Origin: Pectinatus frisingensis
GTDB lineage: Bacteria; Bacillota; Negativicutes; Selenomonadales; Selenomonadaceae
Reading direction: 5' to 3'
Length of the DNA: 64,000 nt
NCBI RefSeq assembly: GCF_015732285.1
Contig: NZ_WIQU01000016.1
Location: forward strand, 62,001-126,000
Shown here: positions 28,761-38,357 of the stretch, one piece after another
Position numbering within the stretch: the first letter of the stretch is position 1
Layout: each line of letters opens with the position of its first letter
Translations under genes and position numbers: made by a program
Notes under the pieces: generated by a model
What the model saw: the letters and a program-made list of their open reading frames with translations, nothing else
Databases searched by the model: none
Told to the model about the DNA's origin: nothing

Positions 28761-31700
28761 TCAGCATTCGGCCAGTTCATCGGCCAACTTATAGATGGCT
28801 TCTCTGAGGCTGTTGCGATATTTTATCTTCGACAACTGTTGCACCTTGACATCATGTGCGAGATTCCTATAGTCGACACTGGCCTGGGCGATGATATTGC
28901 GAAGCTGGTTCGTATCATCGAGATCCTGCACACCATAGTGATGGCTGCTGAACCATTCACGCATCTGGGCACTGGTGATGATGTCGACAATGCCCCATTG
29001 GATGCGGAAATCCAGGAACTGGCGATCCAAACTGACAACATTCGCGGCCTGAATCACCGAATCACTGTCCTTCAACTGAGCCGGATAGCTGAATTTCTGC
29101 CCTTGCGGTGGATAATGCCCATGCAGGATAGCCGAGGCCGCATTGCGAATCTTGCCCGCATAGCTTTGGTCTTCCAGACCATTCGCAAACTGACGGATCT
29201 TGACATGCGTTTCTTTGGCTTTCTGCTGTCTGCCTTCATGTACTTCATTGAGCAGATTTTCCAGCAGCTCGGTCAGATAATCATAATCGATTTTTACATC
29301 CTTGACATGGGTCATTTTGAGTTCAATCTGATAGACGGAAACCTTCTTTTCCTTGGCAATCTGCTGCTTAAGCTCATTCGTGAGCACAGTAGTGAGCATC
29401 GTTTCCTGGTCACTCGTCATACCGAGCTTTTCAATGAGCTCATCCGGGCGGTCATAGTCAAAGCCCGCAATCTCTCCTGATACCTCTTCTGGCTTGTACT
29501 GCTTGAGTTTAGCCATGCCGGCATTATAAGCACGCAGCAATTCCAGCATATGCTCCCGCTGCTTCTCCGAGGGCGGCAGCTGTTGAAACGCACTCGTAAG
29601 CACCGCCAGCTTGTCCACGGTCTCTTTGACTTCCCCAAACACATCTGGAAAGGACTTAGCAACAATGCCGTCCTTCAGATTCTGCGCCTGCTGCTCTTCC
29701 TCGGAAAGAATGGCCGAATCCTTGTTGGCATAGATAGCCAGCGCCTGATTCATGAGCTTTTCATTCTGTGCCGGCCAGCGATAGTTCACAATACGTCCCC
29801 ATGGCTTTTCCTGCATATCCGCAATGCGGTTCGTCCGTGAGTAGGCTTGTATCAGCCCGGCTTTTTGCAGGGTGCGGTCTATATACAGCGTATTCAGCTC
29901 CGGCGCATCAAAACCGGTTAACAGCTGATCGACGACAATGACCATATCCAGAAATTTCTTATCCGTAGCCGTTTTATTCAGGCGGCTGGTAACATCTTGT
30001 GTATAACCAGCCGCATCATCAAGGCCAAAGCTTGTACCGAATTCTTTATTATAGGCTGTCATCGCTTCATGCAGGCCTTCATTCGTTGCCAGCATGCTGT
30101 CATTATTGGCGCTATTCACACTGAAGGTCACGGCGACTTTCAATGTCTGCCCGCCTTTTTGCCGGTGGGCTTCATTGACACGCTGGAATTCCCGGAAATA
30201 CATCATGGCCATCGGCGTGCTCGCCTTACCGCCGCCCACATGAGTTGTGAGCAGCGCATTATATCGTCCCTCATTGGAACGATTTCGCCAATTCTTGAAG
30301 ATATCCTTCACTACCAATTCCACATGCTGCGCGTTCTCATCATAGAAGCTCGGCTCCACCGCATCATCCATATCCTCCGGGCTCAAGTGCTGTACCTTTT
30401 CCTGTATCTGCTTTTCCGTCCATTTCGGATACCGCTCCCGATAAAAGGCCGGCAGGTATTCCGTCCGCATCTGTTCTTCGTCGATAGTCGTTTCAAAATC
30501 TACCTTGAATCCCAATACATTGTGGTCAGCAATCGCCTCCCGTATGGTATAGGCATGCAACAGCGGACCAAAGATATCTTCAGTCCGCGGCCCCGCCGTT
30601 GTTTCATCAAACATCGGCGTTCCGGTATAGCCAATCCAAGCCGCGTGGCGAAAAGCCTTCTGGATCGCGGCAAAGCTGTCACCGCCCGTGGAACGATGCG
30701 CTTCATCTACGATGAATACCAAATGCTTGTCCGGTGCTTTGAAAGATTTCCGCTTGATGAGCGTATCAATCTTCTGCACCGAAGTCACGATGATATTATT
30801 ATCCTTGCTTTTCAGTTTCCGGCTCAAATCCGCCGTATTCTTCGTATCCTGCACACTGCCAGTTTTCTTCTGTGTCGTTATTTCTTCCTTGGCATCCGGG
30901 TCATAGGCACAATATTTTTCGTTGGTCTGCATTGTGAGCGCAATCCGGTCGACAACGAAGATTACCTTATCTACTTTTGGCATACGGCTCGCCAGCCAGG
31001 CCGTCTTAAAGCTGGTGATGGTCTTGCCGGAGCCGGTTGTATGCCATATATAACCGACCTTACTTATTCCCAAGTCAAAGTCCACCTTTTTGAGCTGTTC
31101 CAGCACATTCTGCGTCGCATAAACCTGATAGGGTCGCATGACCTTCAACATCTGGTGGTTCTTCGTTCCATCAAGGATCATGTAGTTCGTCGCCATCTGA
31201 TGGGCCATGGGAATACTCAGCATGGAATCCGCAAATTCTCTCCAATTCCGTACGATTGTATTGTCCTTTTTGCGCTGCCAATGGAACGCAAAATCTTTAT
31301 TGAAGGTCTCCGGAGTGGTATTTGCCATATATTTTACATTATTCGGCGTAATCGCTACCAAAATCTGCAGCGTAGAATAAATATCCCGATACTGACCTTC
31401 ACCGGCATACTGCTGCATCTGGTTGAGCGCTTCATCAATATCATGGGTATCCCGCTTTTCCTCGATCTGCAGGATAGGCAGCCCATTGATCAAAAGCGTC
31501 GTATCAAAGCGGCGATTTTGCTTGCCAATGATTTTAGCCGGACGCTCAATCTGGTTTACAATCTGATATATCGTATCGCCGGCACCAATCTGCCGCTGGT
31601 CAAACACCGTCAGATAGACATGACGACCATCATCCAGATCAATTTCCAGCTGTGATACGCCATTCAGACCATACAGGAATTGTCCTGCTTCATAGGGCGT

Positions 31701-31979
31701 CGGGATATCCGAAATCTGCCGCTTTACCTGGTTGAACTCCACTACGCTCAATGGATGCTCCAGCGTTCCCTGATTGTGATATTCGAGGATTTCCTTAAAA
31801 TTCTGCCAAAGCTGTTCTGTCGTCCTTATGCCTGGCTTATACTGCCAAAGCTTTGTCTTGATGCAATATTCACTCGCAGTTTCTCTAGTCTCCAAGCCCC
31901 TTTCCACTCTTTTTTTCACAGATATTGTCCCTGATGTCAGATACTGAATCAGCTCTGTTTCAAATCGTGTTTCGTTCAT
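28761..31979 (-). CDS. hsdR: Type I restriction endonuclease/translocase subunit HsdR
   Basis: 1072 aa from the ATG at 31977-31979 (GGAGG upstream), overlapping the stop of the preceding short S gene by 4 bp. The N-terminal PD-(D/E)xK nuclease region includes LINGLPILQIEEKR. The superfamily II translocase has Walker A HTTGSGKT, the DEAH-box VDEAHRS, YTGTPMF and the late motif QAYSRTNR. A C-terminal helical region binds HsdM. It cleaves unmethylated DNA after ATP-driven translocation. The gene looks complete. GC is near 50%. Confidence 0.96.
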   Translation of the reverse strand: MNETRFETELIQYLTSGTISVKKRVERGLETRETASEYCIKTKLWQYKPGIRTTEQLWQNFKEILEYHNQGTLEHPLSVVEFNQVKRQISDIPTPYEAGQFLYGLNGVSQLEIDLDDGRHVYLTVFDQRQIGAGDTIYQIVNQIERPAKIIGKQNRRFDTTLLINGLPILQIEEKRDTHDIDEALNQMQQYAGEGQYRDIYSTLQILVAITPNNVKYMANTTPETFNKDFAFHWQRKKDNTIVRNWREFADSMLSIPMAHQMATNYMILDGTKNHQMLKVMRPYQVYATQNVLEQLKKVDFDLGISKVGYIWHTTGSGKTITSFKTAWLASRMPKVDKVIFVVDRIALTMQTNEKYCAYDPDAKEEITTQKKTGSVQDTKNTADLSRKLKSKDNNIIVTSVQKIDTLIKRKSFKAPDKHLVFIVDEAHRSTGGDSFAAIQKAFRHAAWIGYTGTPMFDETTAGPRTEDIFGPLLHAYTIREAIADHNVLGFKVDFETTIDEEQMRTEYLPAFYRERYPKWTEKQIQEKVQHLSPEDMDDAVEPSFYDENAQHVELVVKDIFKNWRNRSNEGRYNALLTTHVGGGKASTPMAMMYFREFQRVNEAHRQKGGQTLKVAVTFSVNSANNDSMLATNEGLHEAMTAYNKEFGTSFGLDDAAGYTQDVTSRLNKTATDKKFLDMVIVVDQLLTGFDAPELNTLYIDRTLQKAGLIQAYSRTNRIADMQEKPWGRIVNYRWPAQNEKLMNQALAIYANKDSAILSEEEQQAQNLKDGIVAKSFPDVFGEVKETVDKLAVLTSAFQQLPPSEKQREHMLELLRAYNAGMAKLKQYKPEEVSGEIAGFDYDRPDELIEKLGMTSDQETMLTTVLTNELKQQIAKEKKVSVYQIELKMTHVKDVKIDYDYLTELLENLLNEVHEGRQQKAKETHVKIRQFANGLEDQSYAGKIRNAASAILHGHYPPQGQKFSYPAQLKDSDSVIQAANVVSLDRQFLDFRIQWGIVDIITSAQMREWFSSHHYGVQDLDDTNQLRNIIAQASVDYRNLAHDVKVQQLSKIKYRNSLREAIYKLADELAEC

Positions 31980-32551
31980 CGCCTGCCCGCCTCCGCTAAG
32001 TTTGCCAGACATACTATTTTTTCTAATTCTACCACTCGATTTTTCAATGCCGTCAAATGCAGCTGTTTCAAATAAAGCTCCCCAATTTGCTGCTGTCTGT
32101 CCAATGGAGGCAGTTCCTCTATTCGGATTTCTTTTAATTGCTGCAGGGTATATTTCAATACCTGCGAACCTTGCAGGCCAATAAAAAACTGCTTGCGTAT
32201 GGATTTATCCTCATTGAGCAAATAGACTAAAAAACCCGCATCAATAGTTGATGTTGGTAACAGCTTGATATAATTCTGCGTATAAAGATATCCATCATGA
32301 GCCCGCCGAACAATAGTCGCTTGACCTGTAATCAGGCTGAAAACAACATTCCCATAAGAAAGGGTATGAACCTCATCCTTGGTCCGCACTTCTTTGCTAT
32401 CTACCTGAATCGAGCGCATACTCATTAAATCATCCATCAAATCACTTTGCCCATAATAAACATAACGCGGCGCATTCGTAGCCAGCGACTCCTGGATACG
32501 AAATTGCGGTGACCCGCTAATAAATGTGACTAATTCACGCAGTGTTCTCAT
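31976..32551 (-). CDS. Short, single-domain type I specificity-like subunit
   Basis: 191 aa, half the length of a normal HsdS. One recognition-like domain (LRELVTFISGSPQFRIQES, then YVYYGQSDLMDDL) is followed by one spacer helix (DRQQQIGELYLKQLHLTALKNRVVELEKI). There is no second half-repeat. It is the first gene of the operon and overlaps hsdR. Such half-S proteins can pair to form a symmetric recognition unit; it may be an alternative specificity partner or a regulator of the full-length HsdS. It differs clearly in sequence from both halves of the HsdS at 27521. Confidence 0.8.
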   Translation of the reverse strand: MRTLRELVTFISGSPQFRIQESLATNAPRYVYYGQSDLMDDLMSMRSIQVDSKEVRTKDEVHTLSYGNVVFSLITGQATIVRRAHDGYLYTQNYIKLLPTSTIDAGFLVYLLNEDKSIRKQFFIGLQGSQVLKYTLQQLKEIRIEELPPLDRQQQIGELYLKQLHLTALKNRVVELEKIVCLANLAEAGRR

Positions 32552-32597
32552 AAATATTGTGCCTTTCTAAAATCACTATAATCTTTATCATAATTTT

Positions 32598-32624
32598 ATT
32601 ATAACACATTGCAAATTTTTTCAA
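32598..32624 (-). promoter_or_regulatory. Promoter of the restriction-modification operon
   Basis: On the minus strand, TTGAAA, a 15-bp gap, then TGTTATAAT, an extended -10 box. It lies about 50 bp before the first ATG of the operon. Confidence 0.55.
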
Positions 32625-32782
32625 TCATATTTTTGTGATTTTTAAAAATTACTTTCAAAACGTCGATTTCAATTCTCATTTTTTATATATCGCGGGGCAC
32701 TGCCGTTTTTCTACAAAGGGCATATTTTCATTTATTCTCTCCGGCCTTGCTAGAGATGTCCCTCCACTACGTAGAGAAAAAG

Positions 32783-32822
32783 TGCCGCTAACCTTTTATG
32801 GTAATTACAAGGACTAGCGGCA
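32783..32822. repeat. GC-rich hairpin bordering the restriction island
   Basis: TGCCGCTA at 32783-32790 pairs with TAGCGGCA at 32815-32822, with an inner CCTT/AAGG. On the minus strand it is followed by CTTTTTCTC, so it could stop transcription entering the hsd operon from the right. The surrounding 32625-33130 has no gene. A 14-base palindrome, GTCGTA-ca-TACGAC, lies at 33007-33020. Confidence 0.5.
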
Positions 32823-33134
32823 TTACCTATATATTTACGATTGCTAGCTACAATTATATTTCCTCAGAATATTGTAATTCGGGCTTCGTCTTAATTTATG
32901 GGTTCATTATAGATGTCTGTGTAATTTATTTGTTTTTCTAGCTTATTTTTTGTCTTCTAATTTCAGAAGGGCATAAAACATAGTAACTGCATTATTTTAT
33001 AAAATTGTCGTACATACGACTTACATGGTGAAAACTTTATGTTATTGTATATAGCAATAAAGTTTTATTATTCGTGTTTGCCAAGCAGTAATCTGCAAGT
33101 GATAACAGTTTCATAAAATTTTATAACAGTGATG

Positions 33135-33179
33135 GTTATGTGGTTTTATACTTGTCCGGACAACATAACAGCACATAAC
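33135..33179. promoter_or_regulatory. Nested palindromic operator before the GntR gene
   Basis: The palindrome TTGTCCGGACAA (33152-33163) is framed by GTTATGTG (33135-33142) and its complement CACATAAC (33172-33179). It ends 21 bp before the GntR start codon. A dimeric GntR regulator controlling its own gene would bind such a site. Which palindrome is the operator is not decided. Confidence 0.55.
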
Positions 33180-33200
33180 AACAAATAATTTGGTGATACT

Positions 33201-33935
33201 ATGGTTTTTTTGGATAAGAATAATGCCATACCATTGTATTTGCAGGTAGGCAGCTTTTTACGGAATGAAATTTTAAAAGGCACTTATGTAGATAAACTTC
33301 CATCTGAACATGAATTAATGGATTTTTTCCAAGTTAGCAGAGCAACTATCAGACATGCAATAAGGAAATTAATCGAAGAAGGTGTATTGGAAACACGCCA
33401 GGGATTGGGAACATTTGTTTTAACCAAATCAATAGAAGAATGGCTTGGTCATTTGAGTACGTATTTTGATATTGTCAATGAAATGGGAATGAAACCAAAC
33501 ATAAAGCTGCTTCATAAGGGACTAGTAAAAGCCCCTCAGGATGTTTTATCAATGTTCGGTACAGCGGAGATATATGAAACTATCCGCCTGCGTTTGGCAA
33601 ATGACATGCCGATCATCCTTGAAAAACAGTATTATCCATTGGAAATAGGACAGAAATTATCAAAATATGATTTAAATAACATTTCTACATATGATATATT
33701 GGAAAATGAATTAGGCATTACTCTCTGGGAAGCAAAACAGACTATTTCTGCTGTAATTACAACTTCTGAAGAAAAAAAATTACTTAAATTAGTTGATAAC
33801 ATGCCCTGCTGTGCGCTTTTATCTACAAGACTAGTTGTTGATGTGCAAAAAAAGCCATGTGAATATGAAAAAAGCATTTATCGTGCCGATATGTACCAAT
33901 TTTGCATTAATCTGACACGAAGGATGAAAAAATAA
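33201..33935 (+). CDS. GntR/HutC-type transcriptional regulator of the taurine/isethionate genes
   Basis: 244 aa. The N-terminal winged helix has PLYLQVGSFLRNEILKGTY, LPSEHELMDFFQVSRATIRHAI and the ETRQGLGTFV wing. The C-terminal UTRA ligand domain follows (about 90-240). It stands directly in front of the taurine aminotransferase gene in the same direction, and related regulators often head sulfonate degradation clusters, so a C2 sulfonate or its aldehyde is a likely effector (inference). The ribosome site is weak. A strong terminator separates it from the next gene. Confidence 0.88.
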   Translation: MVFLDKNNAIPLYLQVGSFLRNEILKGTYVDKLPSEHELMDFFQVSRATIRHAIRKLIEEGVLETRQGLGTFVLTKSIEEWLGHLSTYFDIVNEMGMKPNIKLLHKGLVKAPQDVLSMFGTAEIYETIRLRLANDMPIILEKQYYPLEIGQKLSKYDLNNISTYDILENELGITLWEAKQTISAVITTSEEKKLLKLVDNMPCCALLSTRLVVDVQKKPCEYEKSIYRADMYQFCINLTRRMKK

Positions 33936-34008
33936 TTTATTGTCTGCTAGAGTAAACTGATAAAAAAATTACATATAAGAGTACTGCAAATCGGTTGATT
34001 AGAAAACT

Positions 34009-34062
34009 AAAGGCCGGAAGGTAATCACATTGTTTATGATTGCCTTCCGGCCTTTTATTTTT
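34009..34062 (+). terminator. Terminator/attenuator 25 bp before the tpa start
   Basis: A perfect 13-bp stem (AAAGGCCGGAAGG at 34009-34021, CCTTCCGGCCTTT at 34043-34055) with T-rich TTATTTTT after it. It ends just before the GGAGG of tpa, leaving no room for a promoter behind it. The downstream operon must therefore be reached by read-through. Confidence 0.88.
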
Positions 34063-34079
34063 ATAGGAGGAATAGATAA

Positions 34080-35456
34080 TTGAAAAACATTTTACAGCCA
34101 GAAGAACTTATAAAAATGGACAAAACCCATTTATGGCATCATATTACGCAGCACAAGGTTTTTGATAGCAAGGAACCACTGATTATTACCGAAGGGAAAG
34201 GTTGTTGGATAAAAAATATCCATGGGCAGGAATTTCTTGATGCTGTTTCCGGCGGTGTGTGGTGTGTCAATGCAGGCTACGGACAGGAAAGGATTGCGCG
34301 GGCAGTATATGATCAGCTGATACAGCTGCCATATTATTCAGGCAGTGCCGGAAATCCACCAGCCATTTTACTGGCGCAAAAACTTAGTGAGATGGTTCCA
34401 TATCTGCAGCGTATTTATATATCAAACAGTGGTTCTGAAGCCAATGAAAAAGCCTTTAAATTATCAAGGCAGTATAATCACCTAAAACATCACGATCACG
34501 ATAAATATAAAATACTTTATCGTGATCGTGACTATCATGGAACGACATTAGCAGCACTGAGTGCGACCGGACAAAATGAACGCACAAAAGGTTATGGTCC
34601 GTTTGTTCCGGGATTTAAGAACATACCATCAGCATATTGCTATCGATGCCCTTTCAATAAAAAATATCCTAACTGTAATATCGAATGTGCTTATGCTTTG
34701 GAAAATATCATCAAAAAAGAAAATCCCGATACAGTTGGTGCCTTGATACTTGAACCTATTACTGCCGGCGGCGGAATAATTATTCCGGTTGACGAGTATT
34801 TTGAAATCATTCAAAACATATGCCATAAATATGATGTCTTACTCATCATTGATGAAGTAGTTACCGGATTTGGCAGAACTGGTAAAGCCTTCGGACATTT
34901 TCACTGGAATGTTAAACCTGACATAATGACCACAGCCAAGGGCATTACCAGCTCATATATGCCTTTAGCCGTGACAATGACCACAGAAAATATTTTTAAA
35001 GAATTTTTGAATGCTGAAAGCAATAAAACGGACTATTTTCGTGATATCAGCACATTTGGCGGGAGTGCCGGAGCATGCGCGGCATCTCTGGAAAATATAA
35101 AAATAATGGAAGAAGAAAAGTTATTTGAAAATAGCGCTGTAATTGGTAAATATCTACTAGACAAACTTAAAGAATTTGAAGATATGCCGATGATTGGTGA
35201 AATTCGCGGCAAAGGGCTGTTTATCGGTATTGAGCTTGTCGAAGATAAAAAAACTAAGGTCCCAGTAAGCGAACATTATATGACGCAGATAGTTGGCAAT
35301 ACCGCTGAGCAAGGTGTTCTTATCGGTAAAATGAATCGCAGCGTACAAGGACACAACAATGTACTCACCTTAGCGCCAGCGCTTATATTAAATAAAAATG
35401 AGGCTGACAAGATTACAACAGCAATTTATAATGCTTTAGAAAAAACAAAACTATAA
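34080..35456 (+). CDS. tpa: Taurine-pyruvate aminotransferase (class III PLP enzyme)
   Basis: 458 aa from a TTG start at 34080, nine bases after GGAGG. Class III aminotransferase with SGGVWCVNAGYG, SNSGSEANEKAFK, DYHGTTLAALSATGQ, the CYRCPF and CNIECA cysteine segment common in the Tpa group, IIDEVVTGFGRTG, and the PLP lysine in TAKGITSSYMPL. It would convert taurine plus pyruvate to sulfoacetaldehyde plus alanine. The context (sulfonate transporters, isethionate lyase) supports this substrate. Related beta-alanine or omega-amino acid transaminases are the alternative. Confidence 0.85.
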   Translation: MKNILQPEELIKMDKTHLWHHITQHKVFDSKEPLIITEGKGCWIKNIHGQEFLDAVSGGVWCVNAGYGQERIARAVYDQLIQLPYYSGSAGNPPAILLAQKLSEMVPYLQRIYISNSGSEANEKAFKLSRQYNHLKHHDHDKYKILYRDRDYHGTTLAALSATGQNERTKGYGPFVPGFKNIPSAYCYRCPFNKKYPNCNIECAYALENIIKKENPDTVGALILEPITAGGGIIIPVDEYFEIIQNICHKYDVLLIIDEVVTGFGRTGKAFGHFHWNVKPDIMTTAKGITSSYMPLAVTMTTENIFKEFLNAESNKTDYFRDISTFGGSAGACAASLENIKIMEEEKLFENSAVIGKYLLDKLKEFEDMPMIGEIRGKGLFIGIELVEDKKTKVPVSEHYMTQIVGNTAEQGVLIGKMNRSVQGHNNVLTLAPALILNKNEADKITTAIYNALEKTKL

Positions 35457-35470
35457 GGAATGAAACGTAT

Positions 35471-36286
35471 ATGCTTCCGCAGACTTTACCGACAAAGATA
35501 AAACAAAGTATAAAGGCACAGTTGAAAATTGAACGCTTGATTACATTGCTGACAATAAGCATCGTTTTTGTAACATGGTATATCGTGACTGACTTGCAAA
35601 TATTTTCTAATGTTATCATACCATCACCATGGAAAGTATATAAAACATTTATTGATATTATTGCAGAGGGATACAAGGGTTCAGCACTTTCACGACATTT
35701 ATTTGACAGCCTTGAACGATTATTGATAGCATTTGGACTTGTCTGTATTACGGCTGTTCCCATTGGGCTTTTGAGCGGGTATAGTTCAAAGATCAGGGCT
35801 GTTTTTGAACCTTTGGTAGAATTTTACCGGCCTTTACCGCCACTGGCATATTATACTATGCTAGTCATTTGGATGGGAATAGGAAACAGTTCAAAAATAA
35901 TGCTGTTATACCTAGCCGGTTTTGCTCCGGTATATCTTGCTTGTATTTCCGGGGTAATGAAAATTAGGCAGGATTATATTTATGGTGCCTATACTCTAGG
36001 TGCAAATAAATACCAAATATTTTTCTATATAGTTTTCCCGTCATGTCTTCCTGATATTTTTATTGGATTGAGAACAGCATTGGGATTTTCATATACAACT
36101 TTGGTTGCAGCAGAAATGGTGGCTGCGGAAACAGGAATAGGCTGGATGGTTCTTGATGCTAGTAAATTTTTGCTCAGCGATGTTATTTTTGTAGGCATTC
36201 TAATTATGGGAATTACCGGAATAATATTAGATGTTCTATTGAAATTTATAGAAAACAGGCTTGTCCCATGGAAAGGAAAAGAGTAA
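35471..36286 (+). CDS. ABC transporter permease, sulfonate/taurine type
   Basis: 271 aa with five to six membrane segments and the binding-protein-dependent transport loop (GLRTALGFSYTTLVAAEMV, the EAA region contacting the ATPase). It belongs to the SsuC/TauC family. AAGGAATG precedes the ATG, 15 bp after the aminotransferase stop. With the following binding protein and ATPase it forms the first importer of the cluster, probably for taurine or another C2 sulfonate. Confidence 0.9.
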   Translation: MLPQTLPTKIKQSIKAQLKIERLITLLTISIVFVTWYIVTDLQIFSNVIIPSPWKVYKTFIDIIAEGYKGSALSRHLFDSLERLLIAFGLVCITAVPIGLLSGYSSKIRAVFEPLVEFYRPLPPLAYYTMLVIWMGIGNSSKIMLLYLAGFAPVYLACISGVMKIRQDYIYGAYTLGANKYQIFFYIVFPSCLPDIFIGLRTALGFSYTTLVAAEMVAAETGIGWMVLDASKFLLSDVIFVGILIMGITGIILDVLLKFIENRLVPWKGKE

Positions 36287-36297
36287 AGGAGAGAAAA

Positions 36298-37332
36298 ATG
36301 ATGAAAAAAAGTGTAGTAATTTTAAGTATTTTGACTTTGTTTATTCTTGCATTCCAGCTTACAGGATGCGGAACTGACCAAGCTAAGAAGGATGAAAGCG
36401 CGAGTGCTAAACCTGAATCAATTACTATTGGATTGCAGGCAATACCAAATGACGAATTAGTTGCAAAACAATGGTATGAAAAAGAACTTGGTGTCAAAGT
36501 TAACTTCAAACAATTCGATTCAGGCAGAGATGTTAATACAGCAATGACTTCTGGTAGTATTGATATTGCAATTTTAGGGTCTACTCCTGCAGCAATCGGT
36601 ATCGCAAAAGGAATTCCCTATGAAGTTTTTTGGATTCATGATATAGAAGGAGACAATGAAGCATTAGCCGTAAAAAACAACGCCAATATAGCATCAATAA
36701 AAGATCTAAAAGGTAAGACCGTTGCTGTTCCATCAGGTTCAACGACTCATTACAGTCTGCTCAATGCGCTTAAACTTAATGGTGTAGCCCCAAATGAAGT
36801 AAAGATTCTTGATATGCAGCCACCTGAAATTTTTGCTGCATGGCAGCGCGGTGATATTGATGCTGCTTATGTTTGGCAGCCTACTTTAGGAAAACTGCTT
36901 GCTGATGGAAAAATCTTAGTTACCAGTCGTGAACTGGCACAAAAAGGTGTAGTTACTGCTGATGTTGGCATAGTAAGAACTGAATTTGCCCAAAAATATC
37001 CGGATATTGTAAAAAAATACATTCAACTTCAGGAAAAAGCATTCAATCTTTATAGAGACAATCCTGATGAATCTGCACAAACTGTGGCGACAGAACTTAA
37101 AATTGATAAAGAAGAAAGTTTAAAAGAAATGAAAGAGCTTGTATGGCTGTCAGGAGAAGATCAATTAAAAGAACAGTATTTAGGTACCAGCAATAAAAAA
37201 GGCGATTTCGTTAAAACCTTAAAAGATACTGCTGATTTTCTGGTAGAGCAGAAAGCCATTGATTCAGCCCCGGATATTGATGCATTTGAAAAAGCAGTGG
37301 ATCCATCATTCATTGAAGCTGCTTCAAAATAA
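36298..37332 (+). CDS. Taurine/sulfonate-binding lipoprotein of ABC transporter 1
   Basis: 344 aa from the ATG pair at 36298 (AAGGAGAG upstream). It has a lipoprotein signal with lipobox LTGC. The mature TauA/SsuA-like periplasmic fold includes IGLQAIPNDELVAKQWYEKELG, SGSIDIAILGSTPAA, LKGKTVAVPSGSTTHYSLL and WQRGDIDAAYVWQPTLGKL. In a Gram-negative-type envelope, as in Negativicutes, it would be anchored to the outer face of the inner membrane. The sequence suits a taurine-like ligand, but this is not certain. Confidence 0.88.
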   Translation: MMKKSVVILSILTLFILAFQLTGCGTDQAKKDESASAKPESITIGLQAIPNDELVAKQWYEKELGVKVNFKQFDSGRDVNTAMTSGSIDIAILGSTPAAIGIAKGIPYEVFWIHDIEGDNEALAVKNNANIASIKDLKGKTVAVPSGSTTHYSLLNALKLNGVAPNEVKILDMQPPEIFAAWQRGDIDAAYVWQPTLGKLLADGKILVTSRELAQKGVVTADVGIVRTEFAQKYPDIVKKYIQLQEKAFNLYRDNPDESAQTVATELKIDKEESLKEMKELVWLSGEDQLKEQYLGTSNKKGDFVKTLKDTADFLVEQKAIDSAPDIDAFEKAVDPSFIEAASK

Positions 37333-37353
37333 ACAGCAAGCAGGGATTACAAT

Positions 37354-38163
37354 ATGACTTTTTTAAAGCTGCAAGATAATCATTTTTTAAATGAAAATGT
37401 AATAACGCTCAATAATGTGGCATTGGCATATTCTTCAAAAACTATGAATGTATTAGAAAACATTAACCTCCGTTTAAATGAAAAAGAATTTGTATGTGTG
37501 CTGGGGGCTTCTGGTTGTGGTAAAAGCACACTGCTTAAAATCATTGCTGGTTTTATATCGCCTACGCAGGGAAATGCCAATTTTGATAATCAATTAATCA
37601 CTGGCCCTGATTGGCAGCGCGGCGTTGTTTTTCAGCAGCCGCCGCTTTATCCCTGGTTGAGCGTAAGCGAAAATGTAAAATTTGGTTTAAAGATGCGGCA
37701 TTTTTCTAAAGAACTATCAGAAAAATTGGTGACAGATTATTTAGCTAAAGTAGGTCTACTTGACTTCAAAAATCATAAACCATATGAATTATCCGGTGGA
37801 ATGAAGCAGCGCGTGGCGATTGCCAGAGCATTGATCAATAGTCCCAAAGTATTGTTGATGGATGAACCTTTTGGAGCGCTGGATGCTTTAACAAGAGGAC
37901 AGATGCAGTCATTGTTGAGACATATCTGGCTTGAATTGGGAAATACCATCTTATTTATTACGCATGATGTTGACGAAGCATTATCTTTAGGAACAAGAGT
38001 AATAGTTATGTCAAAAGGTCCCGGGAAAATAGCAAAAGAATATCAAACAGATTTTACTTATTCTATCGCCAAAAATAATGCAGAACAAATTTATCACAGT
38101 AAAGATTTCTTAAAAATAAGAGAAGAAATTCTGCAGTTAATACGACAAACTATTATTCTGTAA
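37354..38163 (+). CDS. ABC transporter ATPase, sulfonate/taurine type
   Basis: 269 aa. Walker A GASGCGKST, Q-loop FQQPPLYPWL, signature ELSGGMKQR, Walker B VLLMDEPFGALD and the H-loop ITHDVDEAL are all present. It is the SsuB/TauB type and drives the permease encoded two genes upstream. An AGGGA site precedes the ATG. A 194-bp gap without clear structure separates it from the second transporter. Confidence 0.92.
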   Translation: MTFLKLQDNHFLNENVITLNNVALAYSSKTMNVLENINLRLNEKEFVCVLGASGCGKSTLLKIIAGFISPTQGNANFDNQLITGPDWQRGVVFQQPPLYPWLSVSENVKFGLKMRHFSKELSEKLVTDYLAKVGLLDFKNHKPYELSGGMKQRVAIARALINSPKVLLMDEPFGALDALTRGQMQSLLRHIWLELGNTILFITHDVDEALSLGTRVIVMSKGPGKIAKEYQTDFTYSIAKNNAEQIYHSKDFLKIREEILQLIRQTIIL

Positions 38164-38357
38164 TAGTTTACATTTCATCACTAAAATCTATGATAATCGC
38201 AATTGTACTGCCAAATATATATTACTATGTATTACATTTATTTTTATTTGTATTGGCTGCCTGAAACCCCCAAAACCCTGTGCTATTTATATTTATGTGT
38301 AGATAATATAATGCTTTTTATTTTTTTAAAACTACTATTTATATAGGAGAAACCATT

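Noticed and set aside
29997-31655. Open frame of 552 codons on the plus strand opposite hsdR, and another of about 300 codons opposite hsdM (25245-26153)
   Set aside because: They lie fully antisense to clear HsdR and HsdM coding sequence, have no ribosome site, and arise from the higher GC content there.
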